NCBI GenBank assembly: GCA_947459415.1
Contig: CANHDN010000005.1
Location: 1 to 46,168 of the forward strand
From: Bacteroidota bacterium
GTDB taxonomy: Bacteria; Bacteroidota; Bacteroidia; UKL13-3
Direction of reading: 5' to 3'
Length of the DNA stretch: 46,168 bases
Part shown: piece after piece, positions 8,214-16,295 of the stretch
Layout of the letters: each line of letters begins with the position of its first letter
How positions within the stretch are numbered: position 1 is the first letter of the stretch
Translations under genes and position numbers: made by a program
Notes under the pieces: generated by a model
Told to the model about the DNA's origin: nothing
Database searches by the model: none
What the model saw: the letters and a program-made list of their open reading frames with translations, nothing else

Positions 8214-8242
8214 TTGACAAGCTTGTTTTATTTTGCTATTAT
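8214..8242 (+). promoter_or_regulatory. Predicted promoter of the dnaE-type gene, with palindrome over the -35
   Basis: TTGACA (8214-8219), a 17-nt spacer and TATTAT (8237-8242) are a near-consensus sigma-70 promoter. The perfect palindrome ACAAGCTTGT (8217-8226) overlaps the -35 hexamer and could be an operator. This suggests the polymerase gene is transcribed on its own as well as from dinB. Confidence 0.55.
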
Positions 8243-8284
8243 TATTAACATATAAAAGATAATATAATTAACAATTAAGACGCT

Positions 8285-11284
8285 GTGATCTGGAATACAC
8301 ATACTTATTATAGCTTGCGCTACGGCACTATGTCGGTGCAAGAGTTGGTTCAGCAAGCCAAAATGCTTGGCTTAAGTTCGCTAGGAATTACAGATATAAA
8401 TTGTTCGACAGGCATGTTTGAATTTGTAAAATGCTGCGAACAACAGGGTATAAAACCCATAGTGGGCATAGAGTTCAGAGAAGCTAATTGCTTATTATTT
8501 ACAGCCATTGCTAAAAATACACATGGTATAGCAGAAATAAATAGGCTTCTGTCTGAACACAATTTATATGGTGTAGCGTATGCAGATAGAATATCGCAGC
8601 TAGAGAATGCGTACATTATTTACCCTTTGAGTAACTATCCAACTATTTTGAATAACCATGAGCTTATTGGAGTACGCTTGTCTGAGTTGAATAAGTTGGC
8701 TCGTTTAGATGTAAACAAGATTAAGAATAAGCTTATTTTACAACAACCTGTTACCTATAAGAATGCAGGTAGTTACATATTACACACTCATTTGAGAGCC
8801 ATTGATAACAATGTGCTCTTAAGTAGACTTGATGCTCAAAGTGTAGCCGGGCCAGATGAATATTTAATGAGTGAGCCAGATATTATTCATGCTTGTCGTT
8901 ATTACCATTTTATTATAAGCAACACTATTGCTTTTGTTGATAGGTGTAGTGTAAGTTTTGATTTTAAAACACATAAGAATAAAAAAGTGTATTCGTCTTC
9001 TGTTTATGATGACAAACAATTATTGCAAACCCTTGCATACGATGGCTTAACATATAGGTATGGAGTTAATAATGAGGTGGCAAGGCAGCGTGTGCAAAAG
9101 GAGTTAGATATTATAGATAAGCTAGGATTCTCTGCTTACTTTTTAATTACTTGGGATATTATAAGGTATTCAATGTCGCGCGGTTTTTATCACGTAGGCA
9201 GAGGAAGTGGCGCAAATAGTGTGGTGGCTTATTGCTTGCGCATTACAGATGTAGACCCAATAGAGCTGAACCTGTATTTTGAACGATTTTTAAATCCTAA
9301 ACGTACTTCTCCTCCAGATTTTGATATCGATTATAGTTGGAAAGAAAGACCGCAAGTACATGAGTATATCTTTAAACGTTATGGAAGAGATCATACAGCT
9401 TTACTGGGAACCATATCTACGTTTAAGCAAAATTCAATGTATAGAGAATTGGGTAAGGTGTATGGTTTACCGAAAAGAGAAATTGATATATTGGCTGATT
9501 ATCCATATAAAGCAGATAGAAGCGCTCCGATAATAGCTCGTATTTTAGAAATGGGAGAGCAGTTAAAAGACTTTCCTAATCATCGTTCTATACATGCGGG
9601 CGGGGTACTTATTTCTGAAGAGCCCATTGTACAGTATTCGGCACTCGATTTACCTCCAGTTGGTCTGCCTACTGTACAATGGGATATGTATATAGCAGAA
9701 GATATTGGTTTCGAAAAATTTGACATTTTGTCGCAACGCGGAATTGGACATATTAAAGATGCTGCAGACCTTGTTTGGAAAAACAAACGGATTAGGGTAG
9801 ACGTGCATGATGTGCAAAGTTTTAAAACAGATCCGCTCATAAAAGAACAACTTAAACAAGCAAATTCTATTGGTTGTTTTTATATTGAGAGTCCAGCCAT
9901 GCGTGGGCTCTTGAAAAAACTTCATTGCGACACGTATATTCATTTGGTGGCTGCTAGCTCTATTATTCGTCCGGGAGTGGCTAAATCTGGTATGATGCGC
10001 GCTTATATTGAACGTTTTCATAAGCCAGATGCAATTAATTATTTGCATCCGGTAATGAAAGAGCAGCTAGAAGAAACATTTGGTGTAATGGTTTTTCAAG
10101 AAGATGTACTGAAAGTTTGTCATCATTTTGCTGATTTAGATTTGGCAGATGCAGATGTATTGAGGAGAGCTATGAGTGGTAAATTCAGGTCTAAATCAGA
10201 GTTTCAAAAAATAGTAGATAAGTTCTTTTCAAACTGTAAAGCCAAAGGATATTCAGATGAACTTACGAAAGAAGTTTGGAGGCAAATAGAAAGCTTTGCG
10301 GGTTATTCTTTTAGTAAGGCGCATTCGGCTTCTTTTGCTGTAGAAAGTTTTCAGAGTTTATTTCTTAAAACGTACTATCCTATGGAGTTTATGGTGGCTG
10401 TTATAAATAATTTTGGTGGTTTTTATCAAACTTGGGTTTATATCCGAGAGCTTCAAAAAACGGGAGCAAGGGTTCATTTACCTTGTATAAACAATTCAGA
10501 TTTGTGTACCAATATTTGTAATCAAGAGGTGTATTTAGGTTTTACGCATATAGAGAGTTTAACTCAGAAATCTATTCAAGCTATCCTAGATGAACGCACT
10601 CAGAATGGCCCATTTGTAAGCTTGTTCGATTTTATAGAGCGAGTCCCAATACCTGTTTTACAGGTAAAAATCCTGATTAAAGTTGGTGCATTTAGGTTTT
10701 GCAATGTGGGTAAAAAACATTTGATGTGGCAGGCATATTCTTATGAACGTAATATTGGTTCAGACCAAATAGCTATCAACAATAGTAATTACAAGCATTC
10801 TAAAGCAAGTCCAATTCCCATACAAGAAACAATAGAACTATTTCTTGATGCCAAGAAACAGACAGTATTTAGTTTGCCTGTACTTACACATCATGCTGTT
10901 GAAGATGCGTATGATGAAATTGAATTATTGGGTTTTCCCATAAGCATGAACGATTTTGATTTATTACAAAGCGAATATCGCGGAGATATTCTAGCTGCAG
11001 ATATGAGTAAGTATTTGGGTCAAACCGTTAAGATAGTGGGCGTTTATGTAACTACCAAAGGTGTTAAAACGAGCAAAGGAGATTATATGGCATTTGGAAC
11101 TTTTTACGATGCTCAATTCAGTTTTTTTGACACTACTCACTTTGCTCAATCCTTTTCTAACTATCCGTTTACAGGACGAGGTGCTTACTTATTACTTGGA
11201 AAAGTAGTGCAAGAGTTTGGATTCTATTCTTTAGAGGTAGAAAAAATGACTAAACTACCTACTAAATCCGATCCTAGATATTAA
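8285..11284 (+). CDS. Error-prone-type DNA polymerase III alpha subunit (short DnaE)
   Basis: This C-family DNA polymerase has 999 residues, shorter than the roughly 1200 of most replicative Bacteroidota DnaE proteins. Order: PHP domain (from residue 1), palm with catalytic Asp345 and Asp347 (PPDFDIDYSW) and Asp480 (EKFDILSQ), fingers, helix-hairpin-helix region, and a C-terminal OB-like segment (about 905-990). In the first PHP motif the usual first His is Asn (NTHTYYS), so the PHP metal site may be degenerate. The start is the GTG at 8285, which gives the usual N-terminal beta-strand. Position behind dinB and an S24 repressor gene resembles DnaE2-type translesion cassettes. The specialised role is inferred from context; polymerase identity is firm. 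Confidence 0.9.
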   Translation: MIWNTHTYYSLRYGTMSVQELVQQAKMLGLSSLGITDINCSTGMFEFVKCCEQQGIKPIVGIEFREANCLLFTAIAKNTHGIAEINRLLSEHNLYGVAYADRISQLENAYIIYPLSNYPTILNNHELIGVRLSELNKLARLDVNKIKNKLILQQPVTYKNAGSYILHTHLRAIDNNVLLSRLDAQSVAGPDEYLMSEPDIIHACRYYHFIISNTIAFVDRCSVSFDFKTHKNKKVYSSSVYDDKQLLQTLAYDGLTYRYGVNNEVARQRVQKELDIIDKLGFSAYFLITWDIIRYSMSRGFYHVGRGSGANSVVAYCLRITDVDPIELNLYFERFLNPKRTSPPDFDIDYSWKERPQVHEYIFKRYGRDHTALLGTISTFKQNSMYRELGKVYGLPKREIDILADYPYKADRSAPIIARILEMGEQLKDFPNHRSIHAGGVLISEEPIVQYSALDLPPVGLPTVQWDMYIAEDIGFEKFDILSQRGIGHIKDAADLVWKNKRIRVDVHDVQSFKTDPLIKEQLKQANSIGCFYIESPAMRGLLKKLHCDTYIHLVAASSIIRPGVAKSGMMRAYIERFHKPDAINYLHPVMKEQLEETFGVMVFQEDVLKVCHHFADLDLADADVLRRAMSGKFRSKSEFQKIVDKFFSNCKAKGYSDELTKEVWRQIESFAGYSFSKAHSASFAVESFQSLFLKTYYPMEFMVAVINNFGGFYQTWVYIRELQKTGARVHLPCINNSDLCTNICNQEVYLGFTHIESLTQKSIQAILDERTQNGPFVSLFDFIERVPIPVLQVKILIKVGAFRFCNVGKKHLMWQAYSYERNIGSDQIAINNSNYKHSKASPIPIQETIELFLDAKKQTVFSLPVLTHHAVEDAYDEIELLGFPISMNDFDLLQSEYRGDILAADMSKYLGQTVKIVGVYVTTKGVKTSKGDYMAFGTFYDAQFSFFDTTHFAQSFSNYPFTGRGAYLLLGKVVQEFGFYSLEVEKMTKLPTKSDPRY

Positions 11285-11319
11285 CTAAACACTTCGTCTA
11301 ATTGCTTTATATTTAGGGT

Positions 11320-11393
11320 CAATGCATGAATTTTATATTGCTTTACGACTGTTTTGATTCAATAAATGTGATTGTAAATTTTATCATGCATTG
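11320..11393. repeat. Inverted repeat CAATGCATGA ... TCATGCATTG
   Basis: Perfect 10-bp arms (11320-11329 and 11384-11393) are separated by 54 nt in the 159-bp gap between the polymerase gene and the metalloprotease gene. No T-run follows, so it does not look like a terminator. It may be a paired regulatory site; its role is unknown. Confidence 0.35.
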
Positions 11394-11443
11394 TTGGTAA
11401 ATTTCAATATTATTTCTGTTATTGCCTTAAAATTAATAAATCT

Positions 11444-13975
11444 ATGAAGAAAATTTTACTTGTTGGAGCATCTGTTGCTTTGCTTGTTGGAGCTTGTGCA
11501 GGCTCAAAAACAAAGAAAAAGCCCGCTGCAACTGCAACAGCATCAAGTGTAGCCAAAACGCCTACCATAAAAGATAAAGTTAAGTCTAGCAAGAAACTAG
11601 CGGGCTTGTTTCCATTGTATCAAGATACCGCAACGGGTAGTGTACTTATGGTGCTTAAAACCGATCAATTAGAGAAAGATTATATTTATTTTTCTTATAC
11701 GGTTGATGGGGTAGTAGCTGCTGGTCATTTTAGGGGAAGTTTTAGAGATAACAAGGTTTTTACCGTAAAGCGACATTTTGATAAAATTGAATTTATAGTT
11801 AAAAATACCAACTTTTATTTCGATCCAAATAACCCCGTAAGCAAAGCCTCTAAAGCAAACATAAGTGATGCCATTTTAAGTAGCCAGAAAATTATAGCTG
11901 AAGATGCTAAAACTGGAGAAATTTTAATCGATGCAAGCGCTATTTTCTTGAGTGAATCATTGCAGCAAATTAAGCCTTCTGCACGCCCGGGTTCTATGGG
12001 ATTTCAATTAGGAGCTTTAAGCAAAGAAAAAACAAAGTTTATTCAGCTTAAAAACTATGAAAAGAATACAGATTTAATTGTTGAGTATGTATATGATAAT
12101 GCAAATCCGCTTGGTAGTGGAGGCAAAGAGGTTACAGATCCTCGCTCTGTGAGTATTGTGGTTCAACATACCTTAATTGAAGCTCCAAATAACACTTTTG
12201 AGCCTAGAGCAGACGATCCTCGAATTGGTTATTTTAGTGAACAAGTAGAAGACATGACTAGCACGCAAGCCGTTGCTTACAAAGACTTAATTCACCGCTG
12301 GCACTTGGTAAAAAAAGATCCTAATGCAGCTATTTCAGAACCGGTTGAGCCTATTGTTTGGTGGATTGAAAATACCACCCCTCACGAGTTTAGAGCTACC
12401 ATTAAAGAAGCAGGTGAAAAATGGAATATTGCCTTCGAAAAAGCAGGCTTTAAAAATGCAGTTGTGGTAAAAGAACAGCCTGATACCGCTGATTGGGATG
12501 CAGGTGATATTAGGTATAATGTATTGCGTTGGACAAGTTCTCCGCAACCTCCTTTTGGCGGGTATGGACCTAGCTTTGTGGATCCTAGAACCGGCCAAAT
12601 TTTAGGTGCAGATATCATGCTAGAATATATTTTTGTTACGAACAGATTGCGTCAGGAAAAGCTGTTTGTTTCGGAAGGAATGAATGCTGAAATTGGAAAC
12701 AATAGTTTCAAAAACTTTTGTGATGCGCACGATCATTTGCATCAGTCTACTTTGTTTGGCAATCAAGTTTTAACAGTTCAAGGCTTAAATGAAATAGAAA
12801 AACGCGATTACATGAAGCAGTCGCTTTACTATCTTGTATTGCACGAAATGGGTCACACACTTGGCTTAAATCACAACATGAAAGCCAGTCAGATGCTAAA
12901 ACCAAACCAAATTCACAATAAAAACATTACCCGCGAAATTGGATTAATTGCCTCTGTTATGGATTATCCTGCCGCCAATATCGCTAAAGATAAAAACAAG
13001 CAAGGCGATTACTTTACGACTCGTCCGGGTCCATACGATTTATGGGCCATAGAATTTGGTTATTCACCCTCTTTGTCTGACCCAAAATTGGAAGCAGAAA
13101 GACAAATAAAATTACTTTCTCGTGCAAACGATACCTTATTAATTTTTGGCAACGATGCGGATGATATGAGAGGCTCTAGTAGTGGAATAGACCCAAGAGT
13201 AAACGTAAATGATTTAAGTGGGGATGCCATTGCTTATGGTATAGAGCGCATGCAATTAAGCCTTGATTTAATGGGTAAAATTAAAGATAAATATACCAAA
13301 CCTAATCAAAGCTATCAAGAGTTAAAGCAAGCGCATTCAGTCCTTTTAAATGAGTATTTTCAACAAGCCAATGTAATTGTAAAATATATTGGTGGCGTAT
13401 ATGTAAACAGAGCATTTGTTGGTCAGCCAGGAGAAGGAAAAGCATATATTCCTGTTTCTGTATATGATCAGAAAAGAGCCATGAATGCCATAGCTCAATT
13501 TGCCTTTGCAGCTAATTCATTTGGATTTCAGAGTAATTTATATCCTTATTTACAAAGTCAGCGCAGAGGCTTTGGTTTCTTTAGCAGCACCGAAGACCCA
13601 AAAATCAACGAACGCATTTTAGGTTTTCAAAGTATTATCCTTTCTCATTTAAGTAATCCAACTGTTCTTAAAAGAATGAGTAATTCTCGCTTGTACGGAA
13701 ATTCGTATTCTGTTTTGGCCATGTTCACTGATTTAACTAATGCTATCGTTAAAGGAGATAATGGTGCGGTGCCAACTCAAAGATTTAATTTACAAGATGC
13801 ATATGTAGATATGTTGCTAGATATTGTAAACAATAAAAATTATGATGCTATTTCTCAGGCTGCAGCTTTAACCCAACTTAAGAATATTCAAAAAATAAGC
13901 ATTAATGGGGGAGATGAGGCCAAAGCTCAAGCTCAATTATTAAATCAAAAAATAATTAAAGGTTTAGAAAAATAA
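11444..13975 (+). CDS. Zinc-dependent metalloprotease lipoprotein (DUF5117/DUF5118 family)
   Basis: This 843-residue envelope metalloprotease is of the Bacteroidota type with DUF5118, DUF5117 and DUF4953-like regions. The signal peptide ends in a lipobox (LVGAC, lipidated Cys18), followed by a Lys-rich and Ala/Thr-rich linker. The metzincin zinc motif HEMGHTLGLNH lies at residues 467-477 with a downstream SVMDYP Met-turn (about residues 505-510), so the catalytic site is complete. The start at 11444 gives the lipoprotein signal. It stands alone between the polymerase gene and queA and ends at a good terminator. Physiological substrates are unknown. Confidence 0.9.
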   Translation: MKKILLVGASVALLVGACAGSKTKKKPAATATASSVAKTPTIKDKVKSSKKLAGLFPLYQDTATGSVLMVLKTDQLEKDYIYFSYTVDGVVAAGHFRGSFRDNKVFTVKRHFDKIEFIVKNTNFYFDPNNPVSKASKANISDAILSSQKIIAEDAKTGEILIDASAIFLSESLQQIKPSARPGSMGFQLGALSKEKTKFIQLKNYEKNTDLIVEYVYDNANPLGSGGKEVTDPRSVSIVVQHTLIEAPNNTFEPRADDPRIGYFSEQVEDMTSTQAVAYKDLIHRWHLVKKDPNAAISEPVEPIVWWIENTTPHEFRATIKEAGEKWNIAFEKAGFKNAVVVKEQPDTADWDAGDIRYNVLRWTSSPQPPFGGYGPSFVDPRTGQILGADIMLEYIFVTNRLRQEKLFVSEGMNAEIGNNSFKNFCDAHDHLHQSTLFGNQVLTVQGLNEIEKRDYMKQSLYYLVLHEMGHTLGLNHNMKASQMLKPNQIHNKNITREIGLIASVMDYPAANIAKDKNKQGDYFTTRPGPYDLWAIEFGYSPSLSDPKLEAERQIKLLSRANDTLLIFGNDADDMRGSSSGIDPRVNVNDLSGDAIAYGIERMQLSLDLMGKIKDKYTKPNQSYQELKQAHSVLLNEYFQQANVIVKYIGGVYVNRAFVGQPGEGKAYIPVSVYDQKRAMNAIAQFAFAANSFGFQSNLYPYLQSQRRGFGFFSSTEDPKINERILGFQSIILSHLSNPTVLKRMSNSRLYGNSYSVLAMFTDLTNAIVKGDNGAVPTQRFNLQDAYVDMLLDIVNNKNYDAISQAAALTQLKNIQKISINGGDEAKAQAQLLNQKIIKGLEK

Positions 13976-13991
13976 GCCTAAATGTCATTGT

Positions 13992-14028
13992 AAAAAGCCT
14001 CCTGTTTTTAAAAATAGGAGGCTTTTTT
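13992..14028 (+). terminator. Intrinsic terminator after the metalloprotease gene
   Basis: A 12-bp stem (13992-14003 with 14016-14027), AAAAAGCCTCCT/AGGAGGCTTTTT, closes a 12-nt AT-rich loop and is followed by a T-run. It starts 16 nt after the stop codon. Confidence 0.9.
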
Positions 14029-14197
14029 ATTTGTAAATTACAGGTTTTTAGCAATTTAAATAAATAATTTTAACTCACTGTCGGTTTCGCTTAAATCGAG
14101 CGTAGATTTGCAATTGTTTTTTAGGTATTAGTCCAAATTTTGCACATTTATTTTTTGGGTTCAGACCGAAAAAACTATACTAATCTGTAACGATACA

Positions 14198-15244
14198 ATG
14201 AAATTATCACAATTTAAATTTGCCTTCAACGAATCACTCATCGCTAAACACCCTACAGATGCAAGAGATGAATCTAAGTTAATGGTTATTAACAGAGCAA
14301 CTGGTAAAATTGAACACAAAAAATTCTCTGATATCCTTGGAATGTTCAATGATGGAGATGTAATGGTTTTAAATAATACTAAAGTTTTTCCAGCCCGTTT
14401 ATATGGAAGCAAAGAAAAAACAGGTGCTAAAATTGAAGTTTTTCTATTAAGAGAACTGAACAAAGAAATGAAACTTTGGGATGTTTTAGTGGATCCAGCT
14501 AGAAAAATTAGGGTAGGTAACAAATTGTATTTTGGAAATGATGATTTAGTAGCTGAAGTTGTAGATAATACAACCAGTAGGGGTAGAACTATTCGTTTTT
14601 TATTTGATGGTTCTGATGAAGAACTCAGGAAATTAATAGATAAATTGGGTGAGATGCCTCTGCCTAAATACATGGGAAGAGATGTTGAAAAGTTGGATAA
14701 AGATAGGTTTAATACCATTTTTGCTAAAAATGTAGGTGCTGTTATTCCGCCAACAGCAGGTATGCACTTTAGTAGAGAGTTAATGATGCGTTTAGAAATA
14801 AAAGGCATCAGATTTCCTGAATTAACCTTGCATAATGGCTTAGGATCATTTAGAACGGTAGAAGTCGAGGATTTAACCAAGCATAAAATGGATTCTGAAT
14901 ATTTCGAAATCCCCTCGGAAACTACCGAAATTGTGAATAATGCCATTAACGAAAAAAGAAAAATAGTTGCAGTTGGAAACTCTGTGATGAGGGCGCTTGA
15001 AACCTCTGTTTCTTCTGCTGACAGATTAAATGCATTGAGTGGTTGGACTGATAAGTTTTTATTTCCTCCTCACGATTTTAAAATAGCCAATGTGCTAATT
15101 TCAAATTTTCACCCACCAGAATCAACTTTATTAATGGCTACGGCTGCTTTTGCAGGTTTTGAGCTGTTAGAAGAAGCCTACAATGAGGCAATCAAAAAGA
15201 AATATCGATTCTTGGCATACGGTGACGCCATGATTATTATTTAA
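14198..15244 (+). CDS. queA: S-adenosylmethionine:tRNA ribosyltransferase-isomerase
   Basis: QueA transfers and isomerises the ribosyl moiety of SAM onto 7-aminomethyl-7-deazaguanine in tRNA, giving epoxyqueuosine at the wobble position of GUN anticodons. The 348-residue protein is full length. The N-terminus [20 protein letters not shown], the [16 protein letters not shown] block (about residues 53-68), '[14 protein letters not shown]' (about 178-191), '[17 protein letters not shown]' and the ending '[11 protein letters not shown]' are all family-typical. It has its own terminator and is followed by ispD. No other queuosine gene is in the window. Confidence 0.96.
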   Translation: MKLSQFKFAFNESLIAKHPTDARDESKLMVINRATGKIEHKKFSDILGMFNDGDVMVLNNTKVFPARLYGSKEKTGAKIEVFLLRELNKEMKLWDVLVDPARKIRVGNKLYFGNDDLVAEVVDNTTSRGRTIRFLFDGSDEELRKLIDKLGEMPLPKYMGRDVEKLDKDRFNTIFAKNVGAVIPPTAGMHFSRELMMRLEIKGIRFPELTLHNGLGSFRTVEVEDLTKHKMDSEYFEIPSETTEIVNNAINEKRKIVAVGNSVMRALETSVSSADRLNALSGWTDKFLFPPHDFKIANVLISNFHPPESTLLMATAAFAGFELLEEAYNEAIKKKYRFLAYGDAMIII

Positions 15245-15253
15245 TAGAACATT

Positions 15254-15285
15254 GGCCGAGACTCATATCTCGGCCTTTATTTTTA
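15254..15285 (+). terminator. Terminator-like hairpin between queA and ispD
   Basis: Perfect 8-bp arms GGCCGAGA/TCTCGGCC (15254-15261 and 15268-15275) around a 6-nt loop are followed by a T-rich tract. It ends only a few bases before the ispD ATG, so ispD transcription must come from readthrough or from a start inside or just after the hairpin. Confidence 0.82.
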
Positions 15286-15291
15286 TATCAG

Positions 15292-15960
15292 ATGAGTAAA
15301 TATGCATTAATAGTAGCTGGAGGTAAGGGCTTAAGAATGGGGTCTGAAATTCCTAAACAATTTATGTTGTTAAAGGGAATACCCATACTTATGCATACGC
15401 TAAAAGCTTTTAGAAGTATAGAAGATATTCATCTTATTTTGGTGCTTCCCAAAGATCAAATAGCCTATTGGAATCAGCTATGTCAACAATACAATTTTAG
15501 TTTACCTCATCAAATTGCAACAGGAGGTGAAACGCGGTTTCAATCTGTAAAAAACGGACTTCAATTTATTCCAGATGGCGATGCGTTGGTTGCAGTTCAT
15601 GATGGTGTAAGGCCCCTTATCTCCATAGATACTATTAAAGAATCATACGAGCTTGCTGAGAAAATGGGGAATGCCTTAACCGTAATTCCTTTAAAAGATT
15701 CTATTAGAAAACAAACTGAAGATGGTAGCAGAAGTTTGAATAGGTCTGATTATTTCTTGGTTCAGACACCGCAAACTTTTAAAATAAACGAGATTAAGTC
15801 TGCTTATAATAATACCCATGAATCTAATAACTTTACAGATGATGCCTCTGTATTAGAGGCTGTTGGCGGAAAAATACATTTGGTATATGGGGATTATAAA
15901 AATATAAAAATTACAAGCCCGGAAGATTTAATTTTTGCTGAAGCGCTGCTTACAAACTAA
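15292..15960 (+). CDS. ispD: 2-C-methyl-D-erythritol 4-phosphate cytidylyltransferase
   Basis: IspD condenses MEP with CTP to give CDP-ME in the non-mevalonate isoprenoid pathway. The 222-residue protein has the nucleotidyltransferase signature AGGKGLRMG at residues 9-17 with PKQ at 21-23, the HDGVRPL block at 103-109, and the C-terminal 'KNIKITSPEDLIFAEALL' ending. Length is typical for a stand-alone IspD; no IspF domain is fused. Its stop overlaps, tail to tail, the stop of the 59-residue minus-strand gene. Confidence 0.96.
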   Translation: MSKYALIVAGGKGLRMGSEIPKQFMLLKGIPILMHTLKAFRSIEDIHLILVLPKDQIAYWNQLCQQYNFSLPHQIATGGETRFQSVKNGLQFIPDGDALVAVHDGVRPLISIDTIKESYELAEKMGNALTVIPLKDSIRKQTEDGSRSLNRSDYFLVQTPQTFKINEIKSAYNNTHESNNFTDDASVLEAVGGKIHLVYGDYKNIKITSPEDLIFAEALLTN

Positions 15961-16136
15961 AGAATTCCTTTAGCAATAAGAAAAGGAATAAGGAGCCACA
16001 AAAGCCCTTTAATCAGAAAGAATAAAAAACCAACCAAGCCCATTCTTTTGAACCACATAGTTAACTTACCTCTTTGTTTATGAGGCACCGGGCATTCTAA
16101 CGGTTTGTCTTGTGCTTTATTAATGGTTGGTTGCAT
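15957..16136 (-). CDS. Small single-span membrane protein (59 residues)
   Basis: A 59-codon reading frame starts at the ATG at 16136 and stops within the ispD stop region (4-bp overlap). The first 30 residues are polar with a Cys-Pro-Val-Pro motif (LECPVPHKQRGK). Then comes WFKRMG and one long hydrophobic helix (about residues 33-58). The layout of basic residues before a hydrophobic segment and the fit into the gap argue for a real gene. It resembles short conserved Bacteroidota membrane proteins, but I cannot name a family. A terminator lies upstream, so it needs its own promoter. Function unknown. Confidence 0.6.
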   Translation of the reverse strand: MQPTINKAQDKPLECPVPHKQRGKLTMWFKRMGLVGFLFFLIKGLLWLLIPFLIAKGIL

Positions 16137-16178
16137 ATACTAATAACATAGCAAAAGTAATTCGGTTTGTCATAAAAT

Positions 16179-16210
16179 AAAAATGACTCAGAATTTTCTG
16201 AGGCATTTTT
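16179..16210 (-). terminator. Terminator for the exported-protein gene at 16296-17648
   Basis: Arms AAAAATG.CTCAGAA and TTCTGAG.CATTTTT form two 7-bp helices with one A-G mismatch and a tiny AT loop. On the minus strand a TTTTTATTTTAT tract follows. The outer A/T arms could also let it work on the plus strand after ispD. Confidence 0.8.
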
Positions 16211-16228
16211 ACCAAATTGATACAATTA

Positions 16229-16285
16229 TTATTCTTTCACGAACTTGATAGCCTGTGAGTCATTACTCATGATGATATAAACAAA
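16229..16285 (-). pseudogene. Orphan T9SS sorting-tail fragment
   Basis: Between the stop of the exported-protein gene and its terminator, the minus strand encodes FVYIIMSNDSQAIKFVKE followed by TAA, with an in-frame TAG just before it. This 18-residue peptide has the pattern of the last strands of a T9SS type A tail (G-x-Y-x-I...KFVKE). It has no gene upstream, so it reads as the leftover end of a deleted or decayed secreted-protein gene. Short length limits certainty. Confidence 0.45.
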
Positions 16286-16295
16286 CTAGATTTAA

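Noticed and set aside
14161-14946. 261-codon open frame on the minus strand opposite queA
   Set aside because: It mirrors the queA coding region, has a Ser/Leu-rich composition typical of an antisense shadow, and shows no domain pattern.
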